Origin: Ptiloglossa arizonensis
Taxonomy: Eukaryota > Arthropoda > Insecta > Hymenoptera > Colletidae
Length of the DNA stretch: 64,000 nucleotides
Reading direction: 5' to 3'
NCBI RefSeq assembly: GCF_051014685.1
Contig: NC_135050.1
Location: forward strand, 1,240,001 to 1,304,000
In this document: positions 24,601-37,505 of the stretch, piece after piece
How the letters are laid out: each line of letters opens with the position of its first letter
Position numbering within the stretch: position 1 is the first letter of the stretch
The notes under the pieces: model-generated
Seen by the model: only the letters and a program-made list of their open reading frames with translations
The model's database searches: none
Told to the model about the DNA's origin: nothing
Program-made: the position numbers and the translations under genes

Positions 24601-27408
24601 GTAATCGGTCCTTTCCCCCGTAATCGTGGCCGACCGGAAGGCCGCGCCAAAATCTCCCGTACGCGCGACAAATACACGAGGAACCCAACCGGTATTTAGG
24701 CCGGTGTAGAGAAAGGTTTTCCGTGTTGTCGAATCGGTCGGTGACGCAATACTATACACCGGCCGGGACGACAATGGCGGTCACGTTTCTCGAAAACAAC
24801 GATTGTGACATCGCGACCGGGCGAAATCGGATCCACCGCAGCGAGGAATACCTACGCGCGTTGATCCTATAAATTCGGATCTATTTCGGACGGGTTTTCA
24901 CCGACTTTTAACAAGTTCATTCGAGCGCGCGGTTTTTATTCCGGTCGTCCGGCCTGACGTTTCATTCAAACGGTTCGAGTTACGTACGTTATATTTATGG
25001 GCTACCGTTGCCAGAAGCGTGCGCTTCGGGCGCGATACGTCCACATTGACAAACGCACCTGTTAAACTCGTGTACAAATAATTCGAATTGCTACAAATAC
25101 GACGCTGTTTGGCGCGCGGCTCCATTTGGCGGACGACCACGAATACGATCGGCCCGTGTATTATACTACGTGTTCTCTTCGCTAGAAATTTCGCGTTTCG
25201 ACGTACGGGTACGCGCACGGGAGGAGGGACGGTTTTTCGTCCGCGCGAAAGTATGATCGATGCGAGGGATTACTTTATACGTTTTGTCAAATTATTTCGC
25301 GCTAAAAAGATCCATTGTGACACACCGACGTGTACGTATTGTGTACACTGTGTATTGCGCATACGAGACAGTTTTTGCAACATCGCGCGGATTCCTCGAT
25401 AGCCGGTGCTGTGCCAATTTAACGGGATATTTTTAAATATATTTTCATTGATAAAATTGACGGGGAATTGGGCAACGATGAAAGACGAACCAACGAATTT
25501 ACGATTGCAGGAACGAATTGAAAAGAGAAAGACCGAGATGGAAGAAAATAGCGACACGGGTAACTCGAAAAGAAAATTGTTTCCCATCGAGTAGACGCGA
25601 AATGAAATTTTTAGAAATCAAATCGTGAAATCCGTCCCCTCGTTTTTTCTACAATGTTATTCGATACATTTGCACGGAAATTTTCCAAATACTAGATTTG
25701 GTGTACTATATGTAGTATATATAGTATATATAGTATACCGAGTAAATCGTAGACGAAGTACGCGGTAATTAAATCTTCCGAATAAATAATAAAAGAAACG
25801 GTGTTTCTTCGCGTTGTTGGAATTTTGTTCCGATGCTATCCGAAACAGGAAAAAAAAAATATCCGGGGAAAAAAGTAATATCTGCGATTCGACACCGAAC
25901 GGTCTGGGTATGTGCACAAGACAATGAGCGCGTTACGTGATTTTCGTTACGCTCCGTTAAAAACAAATACCCAGATTGCGGCCGAACGCGCTTCTTTGCA
26001 TAGCGAGCGAGTATCCTGCGAACGGTGATCAGCAATTTTATTTGCCAGCTAACTGCGCTCCTAACGATCTTCGCGTTTCTAAGAAACGCGCGTCATATAT
26101 CTTGCGCTGCTCGCCTCGATCGTGCGGTAGGGAACTTTAAAAACAACTCACGGCGACAAACTCCGATGTGTTCTCGTTTAAGTTCATATTTATAGCTCTC
26201 TCGCGATGCGTTGTTTACCGTTTTTAACGGAGATGCGACAGCGAAGGCTACATTCCGCGTATGAAACGAGACGATCTTCCCTTGAGAGAATTAAATAAAA
26301 ACGCACCAAGGGCGTTACGTGGAATACGATTGGAAAAAATCTCACCAGGAATTTCACCGCGTACCGAGTTATCTCCGTCGAAGATTCAACGAATACGGGA
26401 CACGCGTCGCGATTCCATTGGCAAACATCGAAACACGTCGAAAAATGATATACGCGTTTGGTAATAGTAACTGTAATATAACTAAAAATATAACCGAGCA
26501 TCTCCCTTCTCGCATGATCACATCTCCCAGGTCAGTACTCAATTTTTCAGACTCAATTGCCCCTTTTCATCCACGCGCGTCCCTCGCGAGCTTACGCGTA
26601 CGCTTCTTCCTTAAAACCAAACGGATATTTTTAAAACCTGGGAGAAAGCTTTACCAGAAGCGATCTCGTAGTTCATTTCGTTGCGGAAGATCGAGAAATT
26701 TCGCTATACGATGCTACGCTACGTAAAAATCCATCGTTCAAATATACACGAATAGAATAAACGAGAGTAAAACGCGGTGAGATTTCATCGATGGATCTCC
26801 GTGCGCGAAATGTTCCTATCGCGAGTATTTCCGTCCGTGTATCGAAACGAAAGGTTCGGTACAAAGATCCGCGCGCGACGATATCGGGGAATACGTCTTA
26901 TTGGAGTCGCGCGATCGATACGCGTGTTTCAATCTCGGCGAAAACGTCTCGACGATACGTTATTGTATAGCGGGGACCAGCAGGAAGCGGAATGAATATT
27001 TACACGCAACGAGCATGCGGTACGGTCGTGAAGCGATACACCGGTTCTTTCTGCAATTGCATCCAATCACGTGCAACGTGCACGTTCGAATCTGACGTCG
27101 TCTAGCGTCGAACGGGAGCGTCAAACGCCACTTTTGGCAAGGGAGGCTCGATATCGGGACAACGTGGCACGGATATCGCGTCTCGTCGAGCGATCATTCA
27201 AGGCAGTCTGCACAATTGCCTGTGTGCTCGTGACGCGCATGCGCCGCTGTAACCGGCGCACGCACGAGTGACTCGTATGCACGTGTTGACACGCAGGACG
27301 GAGAAGGGAGGGGAGAGACCCTCGAAATTATTCTTCTCCTCGTTTATTCTTCGCAGCGTCGTCGCGGACGGCCGATCGAAACGGTGCGTAAATTGCCACC
27401 GGAGTTAA

Positions 27409-27635
27409 CGCTAGAACTACCGACAGATTTTTGAATATTAAGCTATATCTCATACATATATCCGAAGAAAGAAAAAGAAACAACGGACGAGGAAACAGAG
27501 GATTTTATAAAATTGATCACACGTGTAGAATAGAAAAGTCGTAACGTCTTCGGAAAACATGATACGGAGTTTACAGTAATTTTCATTATGGAAGCAGTTG
27601 GAACCGGTCGTTTCGACTGGTTGGTAAATTTAACG
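27409..27635 (+). mobile_element. PiggyBac-type MITE with intact TTAA duplication
   Basis: The element is flanked by TTAA at 27405-27408 and 27636-27639. Its ends CGCTAGAACTACC and CGTTAAATTTACC (read inward) form imperfect inverted repeats. This fits piggyBac transposition, which targets and duplicates TTAA. At 227 bp it has no transposase and would rely on an autonomous element elsewhere. Confidence 0.75.
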
Positions 27636-28437
27636 TTAAGGGTGTATGGCGGTCTAGAGTTAAGAAAAAAAATCGATTTCTTTTTATTTCATTTTCTTAA
27701 AGTGACTTTGAAAACACGTGTGCAAAACCATTCGTTTCGATTCGAGAAAATGCCGAGATATAGAGATTCGAATATACATTCCCGCTATGTGCGAAGTCAA
27801 TAGGAGATACTTTAAATGCGTTTTTCTCAAAGTTGAGTTTTACTATCTTTTTTAACGCGCTAAACACGAAGTAAACCAAAAAAGTATAAACTCAGAATTT
27901 AAAATTTCGTCACTTTTTATTTATCGAGATTTTTACTTTTTCCCAGTTTCTGCTATAATTATATCCTTTCCAATGAAGATACTTTTTTATCCTCTGTTTC
28001 TGATTAGCGAATCGGTTGGAATCATGGTATCTTTTTTAGAAGAGCCACTAAACAAGAAGCTATAACTCGATTCATTTTTCATATTTCTGGATGAAAAAAG
28101 TACCGAGTGTACTTACGAGATGGTTAAACGTTTTTGAAAAATCTCGCTACAAAATAGCTTACTCATCGCTAACAAAAATCATAAAAGAAACCGAAGAAAT
28201 GACAATCTGTACAGCAATATTCTTTTAAGTAGAAAGATGGATGAAAATGCCGAGTGTTATGTCCGTGTGAAAGTTATCGAGGATTATTTCGCATTAACGC
28301 ATTGTCGACCGATCGGGGAGATCCCCGTTTTGCGAAGCATCGTTGGGACGACTCATTGTGTCGCGATTATACCGTTTATAGTAATTAGAAACTAAAAATA
28401 ACACCGACATGCATTACGCGGAATTTTAGAAAGATAC

Positions 28438-28467
28438 ACATATATGTGTGTGTGTGCGCGCGCGCCA
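28438..28467. repeat. Alternating (TA/TG/CG) dinucleotide tract
   Basis: ACATATATGTGTGTG runs directly into TGCGCGCGCGCC, a continuous alternating purine-pyrimidine tract of about 30 bp. Confidence 0.85.
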
Positions 28468-28961
28468 CTTGGTATACAGGGGTGTCTCAACCGAAAGAAG
28501 CCATCTAAATATTTTTTGTATTTTTAAGTATATAAACAATGATTATTGCGCAATTTGAATAGTTCTGAAAGAAAGATGCCATGGAAGAATATTTGCTTCC
28601 GAAGTCTTTTTATTTTTCGAATTTTTACAAAATTATTAATATTTTTTTGGAAGAGATATGTTTGTTTACATTCATTCGGTTTCTTTCGAAACTCGATGGA
28701 GGTTTTAACATTCTCTAGAAGCAAAAAGAGTTATTTCTCAGTTATTTAAACGGGTGAAAATAGTTTTTGATAATATCGATTACGTAATATCGATGTAGAA
28801 AATCACGAGTAAATGTAGCGGTGACGTTTATTCGAGATTCAAGGAATTTTGCCTCGACAGGCATCAGATTGTTCGGAAGATAACGATAACGATAGTAACA
28901 ACGAAACGGTCGACGATAAACTAAAGAGATACGATGACTTGTGTTTTCGATATTCATTTTA

Positions 28962-29092
28962 TTGGGTCGTTCGGAAAGTCATTTCGTTTTCCAAAATGGA
29001 GAATATTTAACTTAATAAAATGTTTGTACACTCTAAAAAACTCGTGTTTCATTTTCACCGAAAAAAACGAAATGACTTTCCGAACAACCTAA
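28962..29092. mobile_element. 131-bp mariner-type MITE with TA duplication
   Basis: The ends TTGGGTCGTTCGGAAAGTCA and TTAGGTTGTTCGGAAAGTCA (read inward) match at 18 of 20 positions and continue as TTTCGTTTT. TA flanks both sides at 28960-28961 and 29093-29094. The inverted repeats are about 30 bp each, and the rest is non-coding. Confidence 0.85.
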
Positions 29093-29124
29093 TAGTAATG
29101 CATCCGTTACAGGATAGCGTTTAT

Positions 29125-29148
29125 AACTTCTATAAGCTTATAGAAGTT
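29125..29148. repeat. 24-bp perfect palindrome
   Basis: AACTTCTATAAG is followed immediately by its exact reverse complement, with no loop. It lies 33 bp from the end of the mariner-type MITE. Its function is unknown. Confidence 0.85.
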
Positions 29149-30264
29149 TAAGTCGAAGCTCGTTATTGGTTCACGAAAAATGTCTAGATGTTGGTCAGGT
29201 GTAATTTGAGCGTTTGGCACAGTGTTGAATTCACATTATCCGTTAGACAAACATCTGTCAAAATATTTTTCGATGAACGAAGGATTGCTAAAGGGAACGA
29301 TGACGAATACTGCGAGCACCTCGATGTAAAACTTGTTGAAAAACGTTTACTCGACAAGAAAGATAACGTAGAATAAAGTATCGAAAATTTAGATCCCACC
29401 GTTCAGAACTAACGATGAAAAAAATTTTGAAAAATACATTCCACCAGATAAGATTAAACCTTGAATATAAAGTCCATTTCGTATCTTTGGTCCCTGTTTT
29501 ATGAAATTCTTCTTTTTAGAATTCAAAGTGTATTTTGCGTCCGGTTAAACGGCACAAATGAGGGTCCAAAGGCTAACAATGACCGCTGATAGCGTTGTAA
29601 ATAAATGTTACGTTCAGTAGGATTTCACGACGTACAGTGAGATGTGTCTAGAAAGTACTTTTATTTGCTACGAAAAGGGATTCAAACGACCGGACGAGAC
29701 CGTATCGCAAAACTAACGCTTTTCAACCGATCACGTGCACTTGTAGCAGTCGACTCCGTCTCTTCGATAACGAGTATAGCGATTCCAGAGACGCAAGCAG
29801 CGCAGTTAGCGACCGTGACAGATGTGCAACCCGTGGGCCCAATTTCCTGTACCTCCTGCATCGCAAAACTCGTATGTTGCACAGATACTAGGCATCGTTC
29901 ATACGCAACAAGTTAGACACGGTCCAGACAGATTTTTAAACACAAATCGAACAATTGAACTCATCGGTCGAGCTTTCGTTTAGTCGTTACTCTTTGTTAT
30001 CGTACTGTAAAGAATCTTATCGTTTTAATTCTACAATCTAATTGGAGTGATAAATTAAGCGTGAAATCAGCTGGTCTTTCCCTTCGGCAGAGGTCGGTTA
30101 CTCGATCGATTGGTATACCTCGTGTAACCCTCGAAGAATTAGCTCAGTCACGGATAGTAACGCATTCATTCGGCTCGTTGGAAGATACCTATCTATAATA
30201 CTTTCAGTCCCTCGAAAAGAAATGTAAAAATTAACATCGGAAATTGAAATTGTACTACCGTTTG

Positions 30265-30317
30265 TACCAGCTTGTTCGATAAGTTTTATCGAACGACAAA
30301 ATTGATCGAATAACCTA
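30265..30317. mobile_element. Short mariner-type palindrome
   Basis: CTTGTTCGATAAGTTTTATC is followed by ATTGATCGAATAACCTA, with TA at both outer ends. Same small family as 8122-8171 and 39277-39326. Confidence 0.6.
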
Positions 30318-30471
30318 TTATATACGATAGCTCTTTTACAAGCTCCGATGGATCGTGCAAACGTAGAGCAACATAGATCGATCATTTTTTGTTAAGAGAG
30401 TGGATCGTTAAGATCGAGAGAAGCATGCAACGAGTAAAAAATTTCTTGCAGGGGATTTTCATACTGTATTC

Positions 30472-30696
30472 AACATTAGCACTACCGATGGTGAACGTAT
30501 TAGAACGTATTACTATGTAGTATTGGATTACGTACATATTTTTAAACTTAGATGGGGAAAGAGTAAATTAATTCACGAATCGAATCGTCCATTTTGACAA
30601 TTGTGCACGAATACTGTAGGCAAAGACACTGTTAACGATCGAGTAATTTTAAAAAGAATTTCGAAACAAGTGAAATCGAACTCTTCGATTCGTTAA
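30472..30696 (+). mobile_element. PiggyBac-type MITE remnant
   Basis: It begins ACATTAGCACTACCGATGG and shares blocks such as GAGTAATTTTAAAAAGAA with the element at 34500-34734. It ends near TTAA at 30693. The left TTAA is mutated. Confidence 0.55.
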
Positions 30697-31709
30697 AAAA
30701 AAAATCCATATCCGGATGAAAGTTTCCAATAACGAACCAAAGACATTTTATCCGTTACTCGTCGAATCGAAATTAGAATTTTAATTACGGAACAAAATAT
30801 TTCACAATCGAACGACAGTGTCGCGATTCAATCGATGTACGTTGGTTTCGTTCGTCATCTTTCAATCGAATAGAATCTTTCCTGTCTCTGATGGCCACTG
30901 GCCGCGCGTCATGGCACGTAAATGTTCAACGTTAGGATCGCACTCGAAGAAACGACTCATCCTCCCAATGGTCGCGCCACTTTTATACAAGTCGATCGAT
31001 CGCGATACCAAACCGTTCTCATCGGGCATGCATGAATAACAACATCGAAACACCGTATAGTCGTCGACGAAAGTGTCTGGCCCGTTCGCGTGAAATAAGG
31101 CAATCTCACTGACGATTAGAGCAGCCTATCGAGCGTGCGATAACGATTCCTCGACTCTCTTCTAAAACTCCTCATGGTGATCTCATTTACGGGGCAACGA
31201 TTACTGCGATATCATTATCGTCGGATCTACTCGAGAACGAAGAACGATTCGAGGTACGTGCAGTACAGACCGATTCGAAAGTACACGTCCGTAAAGATCG
31301 GAGAACAAATTTTTATACCGTGGAATCGACTGATTTTTGCTGGTAACGCGTTAAATACCATTGGTGGTTACCGGTGAATTTGCAAACACGTGTCTCGTTA
31401 ATCGATTTCTTTTTTTCTTTTTTTTTTTTCGTTATTGCTCGTCTTTCAAGTACACGTCGTTGAAAATATGTTCGCAACTGGATTCGTTCGAATTCGTAAT
31501 ATTTACAAAGTTGCGGGCGTTTAAAGAGCACAGCTGACAGTTGCGGCGGATCGATAAGAAAAAACTTTAAACGCGTTTCTTTCTCGAAACCTTTTTTCTC
31601 GAACCGGTGTGCACGATATCTCGAGTTGTGCTTCGTCGATTAATTTCAAATTTTCCCAGAACGTTCAACAGACCTGTCGTTGTCTCGCGAGCTACGGTTT
31701 TTAAAAACT

Positions 31710-31863
31710 GTTTATTCTTTTATATTTTCTCAACGTATTACAGACTCGAAAAAGCGATATTTAAATTTTAATGTGTCGCCATATCTTTAATTATCGAGAG
31801 TTTTGAAGTTTAAACTCGTTTCTTCGAGTCTGTAACATATTAAGAAAATATAAAAGAATAAAC
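31710..31863. repeat. Inverted repeat, 55-bp arms, 43-bp loop
   Basis: Arm 31710-31765 (GTTTATTCTTTTATATTTTC, then a conserved TTACAGACTCGAA) is matched in reverse complement by 31809-31863. Only a few mismatches separate the arms, so a stable hairpin is expected if the region is transcribed. No ORF is present. Confidence 0.85.
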
Positions 31864-33204
31864 GAAAGTGTCGTCGTTTCTTTAATTATCGAGAGCTTTC
31901 GTTTCCGATGGTTCACACCGTAGTCATATTCGTACAAAACGAGATGCCATTTTGTTTGTTGGTTTCAGATCGAAGGAACGGTCGGAATCTTGCACACAAG
32001 CGAAATACTTTTCTTCGCAATGCTTTTTCCCAGCCAAATATAATTCGTGTAATTTTTATTTTTTTGTTTCGTTTCGGAAAAGTAATTTTGTACAGTTTAA
32101 ATATTAGCGAATACGTGCATCACAACTCGCGCGGAAAAAGATTTACAGTTTCTCTTTTTTAAATCCCGAAAGAAATCGAAAAAATCGCTTCTAGATAAGA
32201 ATATTCCAGAAGACCCACCCACCTTGAAACATTCGTAAGAAACGAAGCTCGATGGTAAACTTTTGAACAACGTTACCATCCTTAACGATACTACGAAGTA
32301 ACAGTTACGCTTGTAGGCATTAACGAACATTTTTACTCGTTACGGAACAATTTGACGGAAAGTCGAAGTCGAGAAGCTCCTTGAATAAGGAAAACTCTCG
32401 TGACAGTCAACGTGTCAATCTTTTCGAAGGGACGGGTCGTTTCAATTTGAATAAGAACGTCGTTCACCTTGGAAATTCTCGGTCGCGATTAACCGATTGC
32501 GAAATAAAAAAGAAAGAGAAAAAAAAACACACACAAACAATGACTCCTCCCAAGCTTTCCGATCAGCTCGAAGAATATTTTCCACGCGATAATCTCCGAT
32601 CGTCTAAAGTGACTAATCTACGCGTCACACGCAAACGTCGCGTGACCGGTGGACAAATTGTTCTAAGGTATTTTACGCGGTCGGAACTGGCCGACGTATG
32701 CGAAGTGTAAAGATAGCGCACTCGTTATCGACATAATTTGCACGAGTATATTTTAAACTACCACTGTCGAACCTTTTTACGGACCACGGCAGATGTTTCG
32801 AGACTTCTCGAAGTTTCTGGAAGAATCCGATAAAGGGACAAACTAGGCGCGTTGAATGCGTCGTCCCGATTTATTTATTCCAAATTTACACTCTCATCGG
32901 TCGCTAACTCGTCGTCAAGAGTTATCGCGCGAAACTAAGAGCGAAAAGTGTAGAATACCACTGGGGAGGAAAGTTGATCGCAAGTGTGGACAGTTTCACA
33001 GAATATTGCTCGAAAATTTTAGGTAAAACGTCGGACGTTTCGTTTCAATCGAGAGCACATTTCTATTACAATTTATTATTACACTTGGCTTTGTAATCGT
33101 ATTTTCGTCTTGCATCTTCCTATATTTGACGAAGATCTTTTCAAATATCAGCTACGTACACGGATGGCAATTTACCAGGTTTCGATAAGGTTAATTTTAG
33201 CGAA

Positions 33205-33375
33205 TTAGTATTGTACTCTACGAAAGACGAAAGATTTCTTTCCATTGTGTTATATAATACGAAAGAAAACAGTTTCATTAGCATTGTGTTATACGAAAGA
33301 CGACGCAATTCATTTGTATCGTATTGTATACAAAAGACGACAGATTCATCCGGATTGTATTATATACGTATACAA
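33205..33375. repeat. Degenerate ~42-bp tandem repeat
   Basis: The motif TTGTGTTATA(..)ACGAAAGA with following ATTC/TTTC blocks recurs about four times with spacings near 40-45 bp. Confidence 0.6.
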
Positions 33376-34499
33376 ACGTATACAAAATTACAATCTCGTA
33401 AAATATACCCGTGATCGCCAAGACGTCTCGACGTAAGTTACCGAGCACAGTAAACGATCAACGTTATTCTCGAAAACCGAAAAAATCGTTGCAACGCGCA
33501 TAACGGTATAACATTTACGAAGCGTTCGTTACATCTTTAAAATGAATTTACAAGACCCGTCGAGTTCTCTCGTAGCATCGTGCTCTTCCTAGATTCCGTG
33601 TAGTCTGTTCATCCAGGAAGCGTTCGGAGAACGCGACGAGGCGTTCTTCAGGGACGTTGTAAATCGAACAGCGGGCATTACACGGATCCAGATTGAAAAT
33701 GAACGTCTCTGAGAGAACGACGGTACAATGCTCGCGTGGCGTCGCTCGAATCGATCGGAGCCGGAACGAATTGCATCGCTTTCGGTTTTCGCACCGTGAC
33801 TTCTCCGTATCGGTGGTCAAGCAATGCGAAAGTTCGGAATTTCAAGTGGTCGGCTTTCATCGCTAGCCGTTCATGCTAATTCCTGATTTATATTAGAATT
33901 TCAAGAACACCAGAGAGGATTCAGTGACCCCTTAATTTCGACTCGCGGGACTTTCCAATTCTTTACTTTGCCGATTCGGACGTTCAAACGATCGGTTCGC
34001 CGCGACGATCCTCGTGACTATTCCACAAAACTCTCTAAACTGCGTTACGTAAACGATGTTGGCTGCGAGTCGGGAATATTTTATCCCGAAAGTTTCCTCG
34101 TTCGACGCTTCGTGCTCGAGAGATAACGGTGGTCCGTGAACGTCTTCTGGTTAATCGTCAACTCGAAGAAGGACACGATGTTCGAATTCTCGAAATTTTA
34201 ACGACAAAATGTATTCATTGTTAGTCAAGTATTCACGTGTGCGGATAGTTGTTCACGATTGTACGAAAGTGATTACAGATTTTGCTTGCCGCGTACCGAC
34301 CGTTCTATTGCTCGAAAGAGACTGACAAAACTCGAAGATAGATACGATAGGTCTGAGTTAGATTTGGGTCAGGTCTGGGGAAAACTTGAAGATAGAATAG
34401 GTCCGGTGACCCAAGTTGCAGCCCTCTGGGTCTCGACACGACCCACCGTGAATCTTCAATTTATGGCTCGTCTGATTTTCTTCGAGTATCGTTGTTCTC

Positions 34500-34734
34500 C
34501 GATGCTAGAACTACCTATTAGTGAACGTATTATTATTTGTTTCGGACCACGTACGTATTTACGAAGTTAAACGAGAACAGGGAAAATTAATTTACGAGTA
34601 CCATTGGTCGTCTATTTTGATAATTGTCCATAAATATTGTAGACAAAGGCATCGTTAATAATTGAGTAATTTTAAAAAGAAGTTCGCAAAGAAGTTTAAA
34701 GTCAAATTGACCCCTTTGCCAGTTCTAGCGTTAA
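34500..34734 (+). mobile_element. PiggyBac-type MITE
   Basis: The left end GATGCTAGAACTACCTATTAG pairs with the right end, which read inward is TTAACGCTAGAACTGGCAAA. TTAA is intact on the right at 34731-34734 and degraded on the left. Its body is homologous to 30472-30696. Confidence 0.6.
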
Positions 34735-35289
34735 TTGAAACATCTCGCGTTAGGAGACACAATATGTTTGTCGATTTGGAAGTATCTTATTAACGCGAAG
34801 CGATAAAAAAGTCGTCACAGTGGCGAGTAGCCACAATGTTCCCGATGTACCATCGATACCAACAATTCGAAACAATGGTAGCAAGCGTGACGATTGCACG
34901 GTACGTTCTAATCGCAAAATTTAGAGCGGAAGATGGTAATTCGAGTATCGTTGCGATACCTGTGGACGATGACCAGATTCGTGTATCGGATTATCGTGGA
35001 AAGATACCATTCCGTAGATATCAAAAAAAAAAAAAAACACGTAGGTACGTGAAATGTCGAAGCCGCGTAATACGTAAATTATGCGGAGGAACGAATGGAG
35101 AAACGAGTAATTGTTTAAGATAACAGGGAGGACGGTACGTTTGAACAAGTTCAACCAGCGAGAAAATAAAGGTCCACGTTATCGCGTAATGTAATAGCAA
35201 CGATCCACTGGCTAACGATTCAGGATCAACGTTCGATAGATCGATTCAGAAGTTCCAAGTTCCAAGTAAAAGGTTGCAACGAAGAAATT

Positions 35290-35860
35290 TGCGCAGTGCA
35301 TTGGGATCGATTAGTCATTGCACCGATGCACCGGCTGCGACACGCATTTGTGTCATAGGATGAAAGTTTGGAAGGTCGGTTCGAATGTGACAAATACCGA
35401 GTAGGGGCATATAGCGAAAGACTCTGCGTCACGATTTAAAAATAATTAGTTCTGGTTGTAATATATATATATGTCGTAGAATCAAAGTTTGAGAAATGGT
35501 TTCGCATCAAACGAATTTCGAGTAAGGCAAATAAGGAAAGAATCTAACGTAAGTAGTAGCTATGATACAGATTCGTGGTACAGGATGAACGTTTAGAAGC
35601 TTGCAAAGTTCTCGAGCGACGATTTCCAAGTAGGAGCACTCGGCGAAAGAATCTGCGTTAAACGCTAAGATTAATTGGTCATTGGACGGAAGTACCATCT
35701 GCGACGCGCGTCATTTGTATCGTAAGACCAAGGTTCGAAATCTCAGTTTACGAGCAACGAATTCCAAATAGGTTCGCGTTTCGCGAAAAAGTCTGCCCGG
35801 CGTGCATTAAAATGAATTACTCCTAGGACAGGTGACACGCGCGAGTATCTATTTCCAAAT
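35290..35860. repeat. Degenerate tandem repeat, ~105-140-bp units
   Basis: Four related blocks start near 35359, 35477, 35583 and 35721. Each has a (G/C)AAAGTTTG-like word, then a GAAAGA(A/C)TCTGCGT-like word. Spacing is irregular (120, 104 and 140 bp), indicating an old, eroded array. Confidence 0.5.
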
Positions 35861-36839
35861 GCATCGTATCGAAAAAGGATAGATACATACGCGGTGGCGA
35901 ATCGCAACGAACTGGTAAAAACGAGCCTATCCGCTAAAATGAGACGAGCGGTTGCGAAAGTGTCGATCCGATTGGTAACATAAGCTCACGCTTATTTTCG
36001 TGAAGCGAAGTACCGCCGGCTTAAAAATAATTTACTCCGCGTCCCGCTCGACTCACCGGCGGCATCTCTATCCTTGACTCGATTCTACGGATCGGCGCAG
36101 AAGAACCGCTTCTATATCTCCGAAATCGTCGTGATTGCCAATTGAGGTTGTCGCCGTCCGACCAAAGACGAGGTGAAAAGCTGTGGGTCTTTATTTTCGG
36201 TTACACAACCAACGTCGCGACGTAGCGTTGCGTAATCGTGATTAATCTTTCGAGGATCGATTGTCTGGACGCTGGCCCGAAGAATCGCGAAATCGATCGT
36301 CTTCGTCGATTCACGTGACGATAATCGGCCCAAACGCCGGTTCAGTTTCTCGTGTCGCGAAATCGTCGCGACACGAGAGGATAACGACGAGATGCGTTTC
36401 TTCGTAGACTTGTCAGTGATTCGCGTTCAACGTTCTCTAGAGCGTTTACAAGACACGAACTTTGATACTTGTAAACTTTTAAATAGCATTACTCTCGTTG
36501 GTAATACTATGTAATAATAAGCTGAAAATTGACTATAACCGGTATACAAATTATCGAATGTTTCAACTTTTTACACTATAATTTGAACTTTGATGAAAAT
36601 GAATTTGGATATATATATATTTGTCTCGTTAAATGAATAAAAGTCGGTACAAGTGATAAAAGAAAAATGTAAATAAAATGTTATAATCTCTCAAGAAATA
36701 GGGCAGTCCTCGTTGTGTGTTAACTTTAAAGGGATAAGACGTTTCTATAATAATTTGTGGTCCATGGTGTCCATTTGTCCTTGATTTATTTCCCGACTTC
36801 CCTCTCGTTCGATGTTACCTCCTTTTGCACAGTTCTTCA

Positions 36840-37505
36840 TCGATGCAGAATCGGTATCCAACACTCTGTTAGCTCTGCTGAATCTGATAAGCTTAAAACA
36901 TTTCTCGCGTAGAACTAGTCAGTGTAGATTCGGTAAGCATCATTGGATTCTAAGATGAAAAATTTATCTACAAAACTCGATTATACTAGAATCTACGAGA
37001 AGAAAAATCTCTCACCCGTGTAGATTAAGTATCTGGAACTCTGTTGAATTTGATAAGTTCGGTAGAGTTTCTCATTTCTCGCGTAGGACCAGTCGGTGTA
37101 GATTCATTGTTCTAGAATCTACGAGGACCAAAATTTCTCACCCAAGTAGATTATGTATACGAAACTTTGGTGAATTTGATAAGTTCGGTAGAGTTTCTCA
37201 TTTCTCGAGAACATTTCCCGCGTAGAACCAGTCGATGTGGATTCGGTAAGCATCGTTGGATGCTAAGATGAAAAATTGATCCGAAGAACTCAATTGTACT
37301 AGAATCTACGAGAAGAAAAATCTCTCACCCGTGTAGATTAAGTATCTGGAACTCTGTTGAATTTGATAAGTTCGGTAGAGTTTCTCATTTCTCGAGAACA
37401 TTTCCCGCGTAGAACCAGCCGATGTGGATTCGGTAAGCATCGTTGGATGCTAAGATGAAAAATTGATCCGAAGAACTGAATTGTACTAGAACCTACGAGA
37501 AGAAA
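36840..37505. repeat. Tandem array, 187-bp unit with one partial copy
   Basis: CTAAGATGAAAAATT occurs at about 36951, 37264 and 37451. The last two are 187 bp apart and almost identical. A shortened copy without this word lies between, around 37070-37150. Shared blocks include CCCGTGTAGATTAAGTATC and GATAAGTTCGGTAGAGTTTC. Confidence 0.85.

Noticed and set aside
24146..24699. Overlapping 128-152-codon frames in three phases
   Set aside because: All are translations of the 24-bp minisatellite, whose unit length of a multiple of three keeps frames open.
29644..29916. Both-strand frames with Ala/Thr/Ser-rich sequence
   Set aside because: Equally plausible on both strands, no recognised domain, and no splice context.
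33211..33436. Overlapping short frames in two phases
   Set aside because: They fall in the ~42-bp degenerate tandem repeat.
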